Source: Vreelandella olivaria (GTDB taxonomy: Bacteria > Pseudomonadota > Gammaproteobacteria > Pseudomonadales > Halomonadaceae). From it: a stretch of 48,622 nt of DNA. This document shows positions 17,339-25,925 of this stretch, piece after piece. Location of the stretch: assembly GCF_023507745.1 (NCBI RefSeq), contig NZ_JALPZO010000117.1, positions 1 to 48,622 on the forward strand, read 5' to 3'. The stretch's first letter is position 1; each line of letters starts with the position of its first letter. The notes below the pieces were generated by a model. That model worked only from the letters and a program-made list of their open reading frames with translations, was not told the DNA's origin and did not search any database. The position numbers were made by a program, and so were the translations under genes.

Positions 17339-17402
17339 TCGCGACGTAACCACTGCGCAATAACACATTTATAACAACGTAGCCTATACGTGGAGAACGC
17401 AA

Positions 17403-18401
17403 ATGACGTCGCTTTCCTTGAAGCGCTTGGCGGTGATCGCCTTGCCAATGGCAGCTCTTAGCGGAATGGCCACCGCTGTCAATGCCCAGGAGTGGACACC
17501 AAGCCGCTCAATCGAATTTGTTGCACCTGCTAACCCAGGCGGTGGCTGGGATACGCTGGTGCGTACGGTTTCCCGTGTGATACAGGAAGAGCAGCTTTCT
17601 GATCGCAACTTTGCTGCCATCAATGTTCCTGGTGGCGGCGGGGCAGTTGCCTGGGCACAAATCGCCCGTGATAGCGGTAACCCGCATAAGCTGTTTGCTA
17701 CCAGCCCGCCGGTCATTCTTGTGCCGCTGGCGGGCGCCTCACGCTATGACCATAGCGACTTTACCCCCGTTGCGCGCTTGATCACCGATTATTCGATTCT
17801 CCTGGTCGCTGCCGATTCCGAATATGAAACCATCAACGACCTGTTCGACGCGCTGAGAGAGAATCCCAACCTCAGCATCGGTGGTGGTAGTGCCCCAGGC
17901 TCGATGGATCATATCTCGGTGGCAGGCCTTGCCTCAGCTGCTGGCCTGGAAGCCTCCAGCGTGAACTATATTCCTTTCTCGGGTGGTGGCGATGCCATGA
18001 CCAACCTGATGGGCGGGCATGTGGAGGCAGTCATCACTGGCGCGGGTGAATCGGTTGGCCAACTGGGCGAAGGCAGCCAGCTGCGTGCTCTGGGTGTTTC
18101 CGCTCCTGAGCGCTTAAGCGGTAGTCTGGCCGATGTACCTACCTACCAGGAGCAGGGTGTTGATTACACCTTCGATATCTGGCGCGGTGTGATGGGCGCT
18201 CCAGATATGCCCGAAGAAGCGGTTGCCTATTACGAAGATCTCTTTGCTGAAATGCTGGAAACCGATGGCTGGCAGCGTGCCCGCGATCAGTTGGGATGGA
18301 TTGATGCTTACCAGGACAGCGAAGAGTTTGGCGTTTTCCTGGATGAGCAACAAGAGCTGTTCAGCAGTGTCCTAAGCGACCTTGGCCTGCTACGCCAGTA
18401 G
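17403..18401 (+). CDS. tctC: Tripartite tricarboxylate transporter substrate-binding protein
   Basis: A 332-residue periplasmic binding protein of the TctC/Bug family. Its signal peptide (about 1-28, ending TAVNAQ) is followed by the characteristic opening IEFVAPANPGGGWDTLVRTV, which forms the carboxylate-binding loops, then a second-domain segment with SIGGGSAPGSMDHI. It delivers citrate or related carboxylates to TctAB. It starts at ATG 17403 with GGAG upstream. It is the first gene of tctCBA; a hairpin after it probably lets it be made in excess over the membrane subunits. The neighbouring two-component system and CitMHS gene support a carboxylate ligand. Confidence 0.93.
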   Translation: MTSLSLKRLAVIALPMAALSGMATAVNAQEWTPSRSIEFVAPANPGGGWDTLVRTVSRVIQEEQLSDRNFAAINVPGGGGAVAWAQIARDSGNPHKLFATSPPVILVPLAGASRYDHSDFTPVARLITDYSILLVAADSEYETINDLFDALRENPNLSIGGGSAPGSMDHISVAGLASAAGLEASSVNYIPFSGGGDAMTNLMGGHVEAVITGAGESVGQLGEGSQLRALGVSAPERLSGSLADVPTYQEQGVDYTFDIWRGVMGAPDMPEEAVAYYEDLFAEMLETDGWQRARDQLGWIDAYQDSEEFGVFLDEQQELFSSVLSDLGLLRQ

Positions 18402-18424
18402 CTATTACTCCTGTAATTGATGTA

Positions 18425-18449
18425 CCCCAGCGGCTGACGCCGCTAGGGG
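18425..18449 (+). terminator. Intercistronic hairpin between tctC and tctB
   Basis: CCCC plus AGCGGC (18425-18434) pairs with GCCGCT plus GGGG (18439-18449) around a TGAC loop, with one bulged A. There is no T-run, so it is more likely an mRNA-stabilising or partially attenuating element than a full terminator; a high ratio of binding protein to permease would follow. Confidence 0.55.
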
Positions 18450-18496
18450 TTCCCGCCTGACACCGTGAGGGGCAATAGCCTCTTCGGAGAGATACC

Positions 18497-18979
18497 ATGA
18501 CCCGATTAAATATCAACCAATGGCTGGCGCTTGTGTTGGCGCTGTTTGCCGCTGCTTATTTGGCAATGGCGTGGCAAATTCCGACGTTTCCATTACCGCG
18601 GCCAATTGACTCTGACCTGTTTCCCAAGGTGTTAGGTGTCTCGCTGCTTTTGTTGGCGGTGCTTTTGTACTTTGAAAAGCCCGACGTTATCGCAGGGTCT
18701 GACCAGATTGATGAGGAGGCAACCCAAGGCCCGTTACTGTTTACGCCCTGGGCACGCGTCGTGGTAACCGCTCTGGCAATTGCCGTATATGCGCTGCTGC
18801 TGGTGCCTTTGGGCTTTGTGTTGGCATCGACACTGCTGTGTGTTGGTTTGACCGCTTACTATGGTTACCGCCGTCATGGAATCAATCTGGCGACATCACT
18901 GGGTGTGGTGCTAGCTCTTTACCTGACGATGACACGGGTAATGGATGTCTATCTACCCACAGGCGTCTTGCCATTCTAA
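18497..18979 (+). CDS. tctB: Tripartite tricarboxylate transporter small membrane subunit
   Basis: A 160-residue integral membrane protein with about four spans (around 8-25, 42-58, 85-105 and 125-150), the size and topology of TctB. It has the FPLPRPIDSDLFPKVLG stretch that commonly follows the first span in this family. It pairs with TctA to form the channel part of a sodium- or proton-driven carboxylate importer. Its start ATG follows GGAGAG. It lies 48 bp before tctA. Confidence 0.9.
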   Translation: MTRLNINQWLALVLALFAAAYLAMAWQIPTFPLPRPIDSDLFPKVLGVSLLLLAVLLYFEKPDVIAGSDQIDEEATQGPLLFTPWARVVVTALAIAVYALLLVPLGFVLASTLLCVGLTAYYGYRRHGINLATSLGVVLALYLTMTRVMDVYLPTGVLPF

Positions 18980-19027
18980 TCATACCGTGATGCGAACTTT
19001 GTAGCGGGTTTTGAGAGAGATACTCCC

Positions 19028-20518
19028 ATGGATGCCCTGAATAATCTTATGTATGGCTTTGGCATAGCGCTTGAGCCAATCAATATTGCTTATGTTTTTG
19101 CCGGTGTTTTCGCCGGTACCATTATCGGTATGTTGCCGGGTCTCGGGCCGATCAGTGCTTTGGCGTTAATGATCCCTATTACATTCGCTATGGAGCCTTC
19201 CTCCGGCCTGATCCTGATGGCGGGTGTCTATTACGGTGCCATTTTTGGTGGTTCCACCTCGTCCATCCTGCTCAACGCCCCCGGTGTGGCAGGGACTGTG
19301 GCGACGTCTTTTGATGGTTACCCCATGGCTAAACAAGGGCTGGCGGGTAAAGCCCTGGCAATCGCCGCTTATGCCTCCTTTATTGGCGGCACCGTGTCCA
19401 TTATCTTTCTGATGCTGGTGGCTCCGCTGCTTTCAAAAGTGGCGGTGAGTTTTGGACCCGCTGAATATTTTGCGCTGATGGTGTTGGGTTTGACGGCAGT
19501 GGTTTCACTGTCGGATAAATCATTGGTGAAGGGGTTAATTGCAGCGGTGATTGGGATCATGATCTCGATTGTGGGGATCGACCTGCAAACGGGCACTGAG
19601 CGTTTTACACTTGGTTCCATGCACCTGCTTGACGGTATCGACTTTCTGGTGGTGGCGTTGGGCATCTTCGCCCTGGCAGAAGTCTTTTACATGCTGCTGC
19701 GTGGTGGCGGTGGTAAAGAGCCCAAGCGTAACGTTATTGGTTCGCTGAAATTATCCGGTAGTGAAGTCAAACAAATTGCAGGCCCCATCAGTCGTAGCTC
19801 AATATTGGGATTCTTCACCGGCGTTCTGCCGGGGGCTGGGGCAACGATCGGCTCGTTCCTTGGTTACAGCATGGAAAAACGCTTGGCGAAGGATGGTGAT
19901 ACCTTTGGTAAAGGGAATATTAAAGGTGTTGCTGCACCGGAAGCCGCGAATAATGCTGCCTGTACCGGCTCATTCGTACCCTTGTTAACACTTGGTGTGC
20001 CTGGCTCCGGTACCACCGCAGTACTGTTGGGGGCGCTACTGGTAATGGGTGTTACCCCTGGCCCCATGATGCTGGAACAGCGCCCTGACGTATTCTGGGG
20101 GGTGATTGCCAGTATGTATATCGGCAATATCTTCCTGTTGGTGCTTAACCTGCCCCTGATCCCGTTGATTGCCAAGATTCTTGATCTGCCACGGCCACTG
20201 TTGCTGTCACTGATTTTAATCTTCTGCATGATCGGCGTGTATGGCATGAGCTTCAGTGTGTTTGACCTGATGCTGCTGCTTGGCTTTGGCCTGATGGGCC
20301 TGGGAATGCGTCTGTTTGGGTTCCCGGCTGCCCCGCTGATTCTGGCGCTGATTTTGGGCAATATCATGGAAGAATCCATGCGTCGTGCACTGCAAATATC
20401 AGGCGGCGACTGGATGATTTTCGTTGAGAAGCCTATCTCCCTGTCCTTGCTGTTGATTGCGCTATTGTCGCTTACCCTGCCGCTGTTGAAAAAGCGTCGC
20501 AAACGCCCAGTCACTTAA
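19028..20518 (+). CDS. tctA: Tripartite tricarboxylate transporter large membrane subunit
   Basis: A 496-residue protein with about 10-12 spans. Family signatures: GTIIGMLPGLGPISALALM in the first half and its repeat FFTGVLPGAGATIGSFLGYS in the second, plus EAANNAACTGSFVPLLTLGVPGS split across a conserved re-entrant region. It is the translocating subunit for the carboxylate delivered by TctC. It is the last gene of the operon and is followed by a strong terminator. A stretch of basic residues (KKRRKR) ends the protein. Confidence 0.93.
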   Translation: MDALNNLMYGFGIALEPINIAYVFAGVFAGTIIGMLPGLGPISALALMIPITFAMEPSSGLILMAGVYYGAIFGGSTSSILLNAPGVAGTVATSFDGYPMAKQGLAGKALAIAAYASFIGGTVSIIFLMLVAPLLSKVAVSFGPAEYFALMVLGLTAVVSLSDKSLVKGLIAAVIGIMISIVGIDLQTGTERFTLGSMHLLDGIDFLVVALGIFALAEVFYMLLRGGGGKEPKRNVIGSLKLSGSEVKQIAGPISRSSILGFFTGVLPGAGATIGSFLGYSMEKRLAKDGDTFGKGNIKGVAAPEAANNAACTGSFVPLLTLGVPGSGTTAVLLGALLVMGVTPGPMMLEQRPDVFWGVIASMYIGNIFLLVLNLPLIPLIAKILDLPRPLLLSLILIFCMIGVYGMSFSVFDLMLLLGFGLMGLGMRLFGFPAAPLILALILGNIMEESMRRALQISGGDWMIFVEKPISLSLLLIALLSLTLPLLKKRRKRPVT

Positions 20519-20540
20519 GTGGCAGTATTTAAATGCCAGC

Positions 20541-20569
20541 GCCCCGGTCATGGACCGGGGCATTTTTTT
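20541..20569 (+). terminator. Strong intrinsic terminator of tctCBA
   Basis: A 9-bp perfect stem, GCCCCGGTC/GACCGGGGC (20541-20549, 20553-20561), with loop ATG is followed by CA and then seven T. It isolates the tct operon from the urea importer. Confidence 0.93.
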
Positions 20570-20593
20570 ATATGTATATAGCTTAAAAAGTCG

Positions 20594-20669
20594 CTATTGG
20601 TGCACGGAAATCTATTGGTGCATTGGGTTTGTGCGATTTGTATTTATGATTGCCTTGTTTTGGTGCAAT
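20594..20669 (+). promoter_or_regulatory. NtrC-like enhancer sites upstream of urtA
   Basis: CTATTGGTGCA occurs twice (20594-20604 and 20612-20622, 18 bp apart), and ATTGCCTT-N5-GGTGCAAT (20649-20669) forms a dyad close to the NtrC consensus TTGCACC-N5-GGTGCAA. They lie about 80-145 bp above the -24 element, the usual position for NtrC enhancers. NtrC itself is not in the window. Confidence 0.55.
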
Positions 20670-20742
20670 CGGCAATGTTTTGTTTTTTTAACCTTAATTT
20701 AAGTAATTGATTGTATTTTAGTTAGCCTCCTTTGTTCCAATG

Positions 20743-20758
20743 TGGCGCATCCCTTGCA
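20743..20758 (+). promoter_or_regulatory. Sigma54 (-24/-12) promoter of urtABCDE
   Basis: TGGCGCATCCCTTGCA has GG at 20744-20745 and GC at 20756-20757, the exact -24/-12 spacing, and matches TGGCAC-N5-TTGCA with one change in the -24 block. It is almost identical to the element upstream of ureD (TGGCGCATTCTTTGCA). Confidence 0.8.
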
Positions 20759-20902
20759 AGCGTTAAGCGCTAATAGTGAGTAGCTAATGCTAGAGGACGC
20801 TCCAAGCCGTTTGCCCTGTGAAAACCAATGATAACGGGTGAATGGTTTGGCTGCGAAGCCCAGACAACGAGCCCCAGCCATAAGGGGCGCAAGGAGGTTC
20901 AA

Positions 20903-22255
20903 GTGACCAGATTGCAGCGCAAGACACACCCTCGTACTCCTGGCCGTTTCGCCACTGCTTTAATTGCCGCCGCCGTAATGGGCGTCAGTGCCCAGGCGGT
21001 GGCTCAAGAGAATGACCCTATTAAGGTCGGTATTCTCCACTCGCTTTCCGGCACCATGGCTATCAGTGAGTCAACCCTGAAAGACACTGTCGAGATGCTG
21101 ATCGATAAGCAGAACGAAGAAGGTGGGTTGCTGGGGCGCCAGTTGGAAGCCGTTGTGGTGGACCCAGCCTCGAACTGGCCGCTATTTGCTGAGCGTGCGC
21201 GCGAGCTGTTGGCACAGCATGAAGTTGACGTGGTGTTCGGTACCTGGACCTCTGTGTCGCGTAAAGCCGTCTTGCCTGTGTTTGAGGAGTTGAACGGGCT
21301 GCTGTTCTACCCGGTGCAGTATGAGGGTGAAGAGTCCTCTGAAAACGTCTTTTATACCGGTGCAGCGCCCAATCAGCAGGCGATTCCAGCCGTTGAGTAT
21401 CTGCTCAACGAAGTGGGGATTGAGCGTTTTGCATTGATCGGTACTGATTACGTCTATCCGCGTACCACTAACCGGATTCTTGAAGCATTCCTGATGGAAG
21501 AGCACGGTATCGCGGAAGAAGACATCATGGTCAACTACACGCCGTTCGGCCACTCCGACTGGCAGAATATCGTCTCGGAAATTCGCCGTTTTGGTGAAGA
21601 GGGTAAGCCCACCGCTGTGGTATCGACGGTTAATGGTGACGCGAACGTACCTTTCTATCGTGAACTGGCGAACCAAGGGGTAGACGCAGCGGATATCCCC
21701 GTCATCGCCTTCTCTGTGGGCGAGCAGGAGCTGTCGGGTATCGATACCGGCCCCCTGGTGGGCCACCTGGCTGCATGGAACTACTTTATGAGCGTGGACA
21801 CCGATGAGAACTACGACTTCATCGATGCCTGGATTGACTGGACCGGCGATGAAGACGCTGTTACCAACGACCCCATGGAAGCCCATTACATTGGCTTTAA
21901 CATGTGGGCAGAAGCGGTACGTAAAGCGGGCACTACCGATGCTGATGCCGTTAAAGACGCCATTATCGGTGTTGCTGTGCCGAACCTTTCCGGTGGTTAC
22001 GCTGCAATGATGCCGAACCATCACATTACCAAACCGGTGCTGATTGGTGAGGTACAGGATAACGGCCAGTTCGACGTCGTATGGCAAACTCCCTCTACCG
22101 TGGCGGGTGATGCCTGGTCAGACTTCCTGCCGGGTTCCCGGGATCTCATTGCTGATTGGCGTGCTCCGATGCGCTGCGGCAACTTCAACGTCGTGAACGG
22201 TTCGTGTGGTGGCAGCACCGCAGCAGAAGAAGCCGAAGCGGCACTGGCTGAATAA
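20903..22255 (+). CDS. urtA: Urea ABC transporter, substrate-binding protein
   Basis: A 450-residue periplasmic urea receptor. A long signal region (about 1-35, ending AQAVAQE) precedes a Leu/Ile/Val-binding-protein fold opening IKVGILHSLSGTMAISE. UrtA-typical stretches are VVVDPASNWPLFAERARELL and VFGTWTSVSRKAVLPVFEE. I chose GTG 20903, which has AAGGAGG 5 nt upstream, over the ATG at 20828, which would add 25 unrelated residues. It is the first gene of urtABCDE, next to a full urease cluster, which supports urea as ligand. Short-chain amides are a lesser possibility. Confidence 0.94.
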   Translation: MTRLQRKTHPRTPGRFATALIAAAVMGVSAQAVAQENDPIKVGILHSLSGTMAISESTLKDTVEMLIDKQNEEGGLLGRQLEAVVVDPASNWPLFAERARELLAQHEVDVVFGTWTSVSRKAVLPVFEELNGLLFYPVQYEGEESSENVFYTGAAPNQQAIPAVEYLLNEVGIERFALIGTDYVYPRTTNRILEAFLMEEHGIAEEDIMVNYTPFGHSDWQNIVSEIRRFGEEGKPTAVVSTVNGDANVPFYRELANQGVDAADIPVIAFSVGEQELSGIDTGPLVGHLAAWNYFMSVDTDENYDFIDAWIDWTGDEDAVTNDPMEAHYIGFNMWAEAVRKAGTTDADAVKDAIIGVAVPNLSGGYAAMMPNHHITKPVLIGEVQDNGQFDVVWQTPSTVAGDAWSDFLPGSRDLIADWRAPMRCGNFNVVNGSCGGSTAAEEAEAALAE

Positions 22256-22338
22256 AATTAAGCCTTTTTACCCCTCGTCGCCCAAGGGCGGCGAGGAGGC
22301 ACGCTGTCTCTCCCGCTACTCAACGTAGGAATAGACCC

Positions 22339-23940
22339 ATGAGGCGCTTCCTGATACTGGGACTTGCATGCCTGCTGATGGGGTGGTTACCCACCGCGCA
22401 GGCACAGCAAGCCTCCCCTGATGATTCGGCTGCGCTCGAGCTGCTTGAGGCGCTCGACGTTAGCTCTTACCCCGCCAAAGGGGAAGCGATAACCGCCATT
22501 CTGCAAAGCGACGACGAACGCGCCCGTGACTGGCTGCAGGCGCTGCTGGATGGCCGCCTGCAACGTACCGAGGATGGTCGTTTCGTTATCGTGCTGGACA
22601 ACAGTGGCCGTAACTGGCCGGTTGAAGATGCACTGACCAATGAATCGCTGGGCGAAATGTCCCGGCGCGACTTGAACCGTATAGGGATTAACAATGCGTT
22701 GCGCAACCAACTGCGCAGCGCCATTGCCGTGGTTGATCTCTACTCCCCCAATGTTGACCGTCGCCGCACCTCCGCCACACGGCTGTTAGGTGAAGTTGAT
22801 GAAGAGCTGGCCGCCCCGTTAAGCGAACTGATCGCTGAAGAGGAGGATGGGCAGGTACAGCGTCGTCTTGCACAAGCGCTGGCGATCTATCAGGTAGAGA
22901 GTGGCCAGCTTGAAGGGGTCGAAGCGCTGCGCGGCAGTTTGCATCCCCGTGCCCGTGTTGCACTGAGCCGGGCAGCCAATGGCGATGACCCCATTGTGGC
23001 GGATGCCGCACGCGAAGCACTGGCCAGTATCGAGCAGAATCTGAAAATTAACCGCGGTATTGAAACCCTCTATTTTGGCCTCAGCCTTGGGTCTGTGCTG
23101 GTACTGGCCGCCATTGGTCTGGCGATTACCTTTGGGGTGATGGGCGTCATCAATATGGCGCATGGCGAGTTGATTATGCTGGGGGCCTACACCACCTGGA
23201 TGATGCAACAGCTGTTGCCCGGCCAGCCGGGGTTGGCGTTGATTCTTTCAATCCCAGCGGGCTTTATGGTGGCCGCTTTAGTTGGCATAGCTATCGAGCG
23301 TGGCGTTATCCAGTTTCTTAAGGGGAGGCCGCTGGAGACCTTGCTGGCGACCTTTGGTATTAGCCTCATCCTGCAGCAGCTGGTGCGCACGGTAATTTCG
23401 CCTCTCAACCGCACGGTGGTGACGCCGGAGTGGATGAGTGGCTCGCTGGTGATCAATGATGCGCTCTCGCTAACTCTGAATCGTATGGTGGTGCTGGGCT
23501 TTGCCCTGGTAGTGTTTGCCTCTCTGATGCTGATCATGCGCCGTACGCGGCTTGGACTTGAAGTGCGCGCTGTCACTCAAAACCGCGCCATGGCACGCTC
23601 CATGGGGATTCGCGCCACGCGGGTGGATATCATGACCTTCGCGTTGGGTTCAGGGGTGGCTGGCTTGGCAGGCGTTGCGCTCTCACAGTTAACCAACGTT
23701 GGCCCCAACCTGGGCCAGAACTACATCATCGACTCCTTTATGGTGGTGGTGTTCGGTGGGGTTGGCAACCTGTGGGGCACACTGGTGGCCGGGCTCTCCC
23801 TGGGTGTGATTAACCAAATACTGGAACCCTGGGCAGGCGCTGTGCTGGCCAAAATCATTGTGCTGGTGTTCATCATTCTGTTTATTCAAAAACGCCCGCG
23901 TGGACTCTTCCCGCAGAAGGGCCGGGCTGCGGAGGGCTAA
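22339..23940 (+). CDS. urtB: Urea ABC transporter permease UrtB
   Basis: A 533-residue permease of the LivH type with the long periplasmic N-terminal extension seen in UrtB: signal peptide about 1-23 (ending AQAQQ), a helical, HEAT-like Asp/Glu-rich region (about 24-235), then about eight spans from residue 243. The transmembrane part contains FGVMGVINMAHGELIMLGAY, the conserved LivH/UrtB motif, and ends with IQKRPRGLFPQKGR. It forms the pore with UrtC. It is separated from urtA by 83 bp and from urtC by 3 bp. Confidence 0.94.
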   Translation: MRRFLILGLACLLMGWLPTAQAQQASPDDSAALELLEALDVSSYPAKGEAITAILQSDDERARDWLQALLDGRLQRTEDGRFVIVLDNSGRNWPVEDALTNESLGEMSRRDLNRIGINNALRNQLRSAIAVVDLYSPNVDRRRTSATRLLGEVDEELAAPLSELIAEEEDGQVQRRLAQALAIYQVESGQLEGVEALRGSLHPRARVALSRAANGDDPIVADAAREALASIEQNLKINRGIETLYFGLSLGSVLVLAAIGLAITFGVMGVINMAHGELIMLGAYTTWMMQQLLPGQPGLALILSIPAGFMVAALVGIAIERGVIQFLKGRPLETLLATFGISLILQQLVRTVISPLNRTVVTPEWMSGSLVINDALSLTLNRMVVLGFALVVFASLMLIMRRTRLGLEVRAVTQNRAMARSMGIRATRVDIMTFALGSGVAGLAGVALSQLTNVGPNLGQNYIIDSFMVVVFGGVGNLWGTLVAGLSLGVINQILEPWAGAVLAKIIVLVFIILFIQKRPRGLFPQKGRAAEG

Positions 23941-23943
23941 CCC

Positions 23944-25092
23944 ATGATGACACAATCATCCTCAAGCCAGTTTTGGCTAACCCGGCCATTGGGCGAGCGT
24001 ACAACGCAGATCTTTTTGGGCGTACTGTTTGCTGCCCTGCTGCTGGTTACGGTACTGCATCTGGCGGTTCCGCAGGGTCACCCACTGTATGTCAATGCCT
24101 ATACCGTTAACCTGTTCGGCAAGTATTTGAGCTATGCCCTGTTAGCGGTTGCGGTGGATTTGGTATGGGGCTATCTGGGGATTTTAAGCCTTGGGCATGG
24201 GGCATTTTTTGCCATTGGTGGCTATGCCATGGGCATGTACCTGATGCGCCAAATTGGTGACCGTGGCACTTACGGCCACCCGGTGCTGCCAGATTTCATG
24301 GTATTCCTTAACTGGGATAGCCTGCCCTGGTATTGGTACGGCTTTGATATGGCCTGGTTTGCTTTTGCCATGGTGCTGTTAGCCCCAGGCCTGCTGGCAC
24401 TGGTGTTTGGTTTTCTCGCCTTTCGTTCCCGGGTCACCGGGGTCTATCTCTCGATTATCACCCAGGCGTTGACCTTTGCCCTGATGCTGGCGTTTTTCCG
24501 CAACGAAATGGGCTTTGGCGGCAACAACGGGCTGACCGATTTCCGCGAGCTATTGGGCTATAACCTGCGCAGCAACGACACGCGCCTGGGGCTGTTTATT
24601 GCCACCGGTGTGGCGCTGGCGCTGGGTTACATCCTGTGCCGGGCGATTGTCACCAGCAAATTGGGCCGGGTGTGCGTAGCAACCCGAGACGCTGAGGCAC
24701 GGACACGTTTTATCGGCTATCGGGTTGAGCGTTTCCAGCTGTTTGTCTTTGTGGTTTCCGCCATGTTGGCGGGCCTTGCCGGTGCACTGTACGTGCCTCA
24801 GGTAGGCATCATTAACCCCAGTGAATTTTCACCGCTGTTCTCTATCGAAATCGTGCTGTGGGTGGCATTGGGTGGTCGGGCAACACTCTACGGTGCCGTG
24901 ATAGGCGCTATTTTGGTGAACTATGCCAAAACGGTCTTTACCGGTGTTATGCCCGATGCCTGGCTGTTTGCCCTGGGGGCGATGTTTGTCCTTGTTACCG
25001 TGCTGTTGCCTAAGGGGGTCGCAGGGTTGTTGATTAGACGTAAACGCCAAAAGCACGATGAGCGTGCCAGTACCGGGGAGGCCTCCGCATGA
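23944..25092 (+). CDS. urtC: Urea ABC transporter permease UrtC
   Basis: A 382-residue LivM-type permease with about ten spans, containing LGILSLGHGAFFAIGGYAMG (the LivM/UrtC signature), the long first periplasmic loop typical of UrtC, and VATRDAEARTRFIGYRVERF at the coupling loop. The start is ATG 23944, with a second ATG directly after; GGAGGG is upstream. Its last four bases overlap the urtD start (ATGA), so translation is coupled. Confidence 0.93.
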   Translation: MMTQSSSSQFWLTRPLGERTTQIFLGVLFAALLLVTVLHLAVPQGHPLYVNAYTVNLFGKYLSYALLAVAVDLVWGYLGILSLGHGAFFAIGGYAMGMYLMRQIGDRGTYGHPVLPDFMVFLNWDSLPWYWYGFDMAWFAFAMVLLAPGLLALVFGFLAFRSRVTGVYLSIITQALTFALMLAFFRNEMGFGGNNGLTDFRELLGYNLRSNDTRLGLFIATGVALALGYILCRAIVTSKLGRVCVATRDAEARTRFIGYRVERFQLFVFVVSAMLAGLAGALYVPQVGIINPSEFSPLFSIEIVLWVALGGRATLYGAVIGAILVNYAKTVFTGVMPDAWLFALGAMFVLVTVLLPKGVAGLLIRRKRQKHDERASTGEASA

Positions 25093-25925
25093 GCTTTTTG
25101 CAATCGCTTAAAACGCGGGATCGGGTGTTTGGTTTTATGGCACCAGAGGCCTCACCGGTTGACGTTCGTCACGGCCCGATTCTGTATCTGGAGGATGTCA
25201 CCGTCAGCTTTGATGGGTTTAAGGCGATCAATAACCTCAACCTGACCATTGATGACGGCGAGTTGCGCTGCATTATCGGCCCCAATGGGGCCGGTAAAAC
25301 CACCATGATGGACATTATCACGGGTAAAACTCGCCCTAACGAAGGCAGTGTCTGGTTCGGTAGCCGCCACAACCTGCTACAGATGAATGAGCCGGAAATA
25401 GCCAGTCTGGGCATTGGGCGCAAGTTCCAAAAACCCACGGTCTTTGAAGCACTCAGCGTCTTCGAAAATCTCGAACTGGCCATGGCGGCGGATAAGCGGA
25501 TTTTCCCGACGCTGACAGCCCGCATGACCGGAGAGATCAAAGACCGCATTGATGAGGTGTTGGAAACTATCGGCCTCACTGCACTGCGCTACCAGCCAGC
25601 GGGCATTCTTTCCCACGGCCAGAAGCAGTGGTTGGAAATCGGTATGCTGCTGATGCAGCGCCCCCGGCTACTGCTGGTGGATGAACCTGTCGCGGGTATG
25701 ACGGAACAAGAAATGGAGCGCACCGCAGAGCTGCTCACCGGACTGGCGGGGAAGCAATCGGTGGTGGTAGTGGAGCACGATATGGGGTTTGTGCGCTCCA
25801 TTGCCCGTACCGTGACCGTACTGCACCAGGGTAGTGTACTGGCAGAAGGCAGTATGGATCAGGTCTCCAGCGACCCCAACGTCGTTGAAGTTTACCTGGG
25901 TGCGGACGACGAGGAGGCCGCCTGA
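25089..25925 (+). CDS. urtD: Urea ABC transporter ATPase UrtD
   Basis: A 278-residue LivG-type ATPase. Walker A is GPNGAGKTTMMDIITGKTRP; the signature motif LSHGQKQWLEIGMLL is the UrtD variant of LSGGQ; Walker B is LLLVDEPVAGMTEQE; the switch histidine is in VVVEHDMGFVR. It works with UrtE as a heterodimer energising UrtBC. It overlaps urtC by 4 bp and urtE by 1 bp (TGATG). Confidence 0.93.
   Translation: MSFLQSLKTRDRVFGFMAPEASPVDVRHGPILYLEDVTVSFDGFKAINNLNLTIDDGELRCIIGPNGAGKTTMMDIITGKTRPNEGSVWFGSRHNLLQMNEPEIASLGIGRKFQKPTVFEALSVFENLELAMAADKRIFPTLTARMTGEIKDRIDEVLETIGLTALRYQPAGILSHGQKQWLEIGMLLMQRPRLLLVDEPVAGMTEQEMERTAELLTGLAGKQSVVVVEHDMGFVRSIARTVTVLHQGSVLAEGSMDQVSSDPNVVEVYLGADDEEAA

Larger units (their letters stand above)
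20570..20902. other. 333-bp regulatory region upstream of urtA
   Basis: It holds three GGTGCA half-sites (20599-20667), an AT-rich stretch, the sigma54 promoter (20743-20758) and about 134 nt of leader. No gene is seen; the in-frame extension of urtA to 20828 is leader sequence. Confidence 0.7.

Noticed and set aside
19864..20514. 216-codon minus-strand frame inside tctA
   Set aside because: Shadow; rich in Ser, Ile, Pro and Arg, as expected from reading hydrophobic membrane codons backwards.
21182..22087. 301-codon minus-strand frame inside urtA
   Set aside because: Antisense shadow caused by codon bias; urtA is unambiguous on the plus strand.
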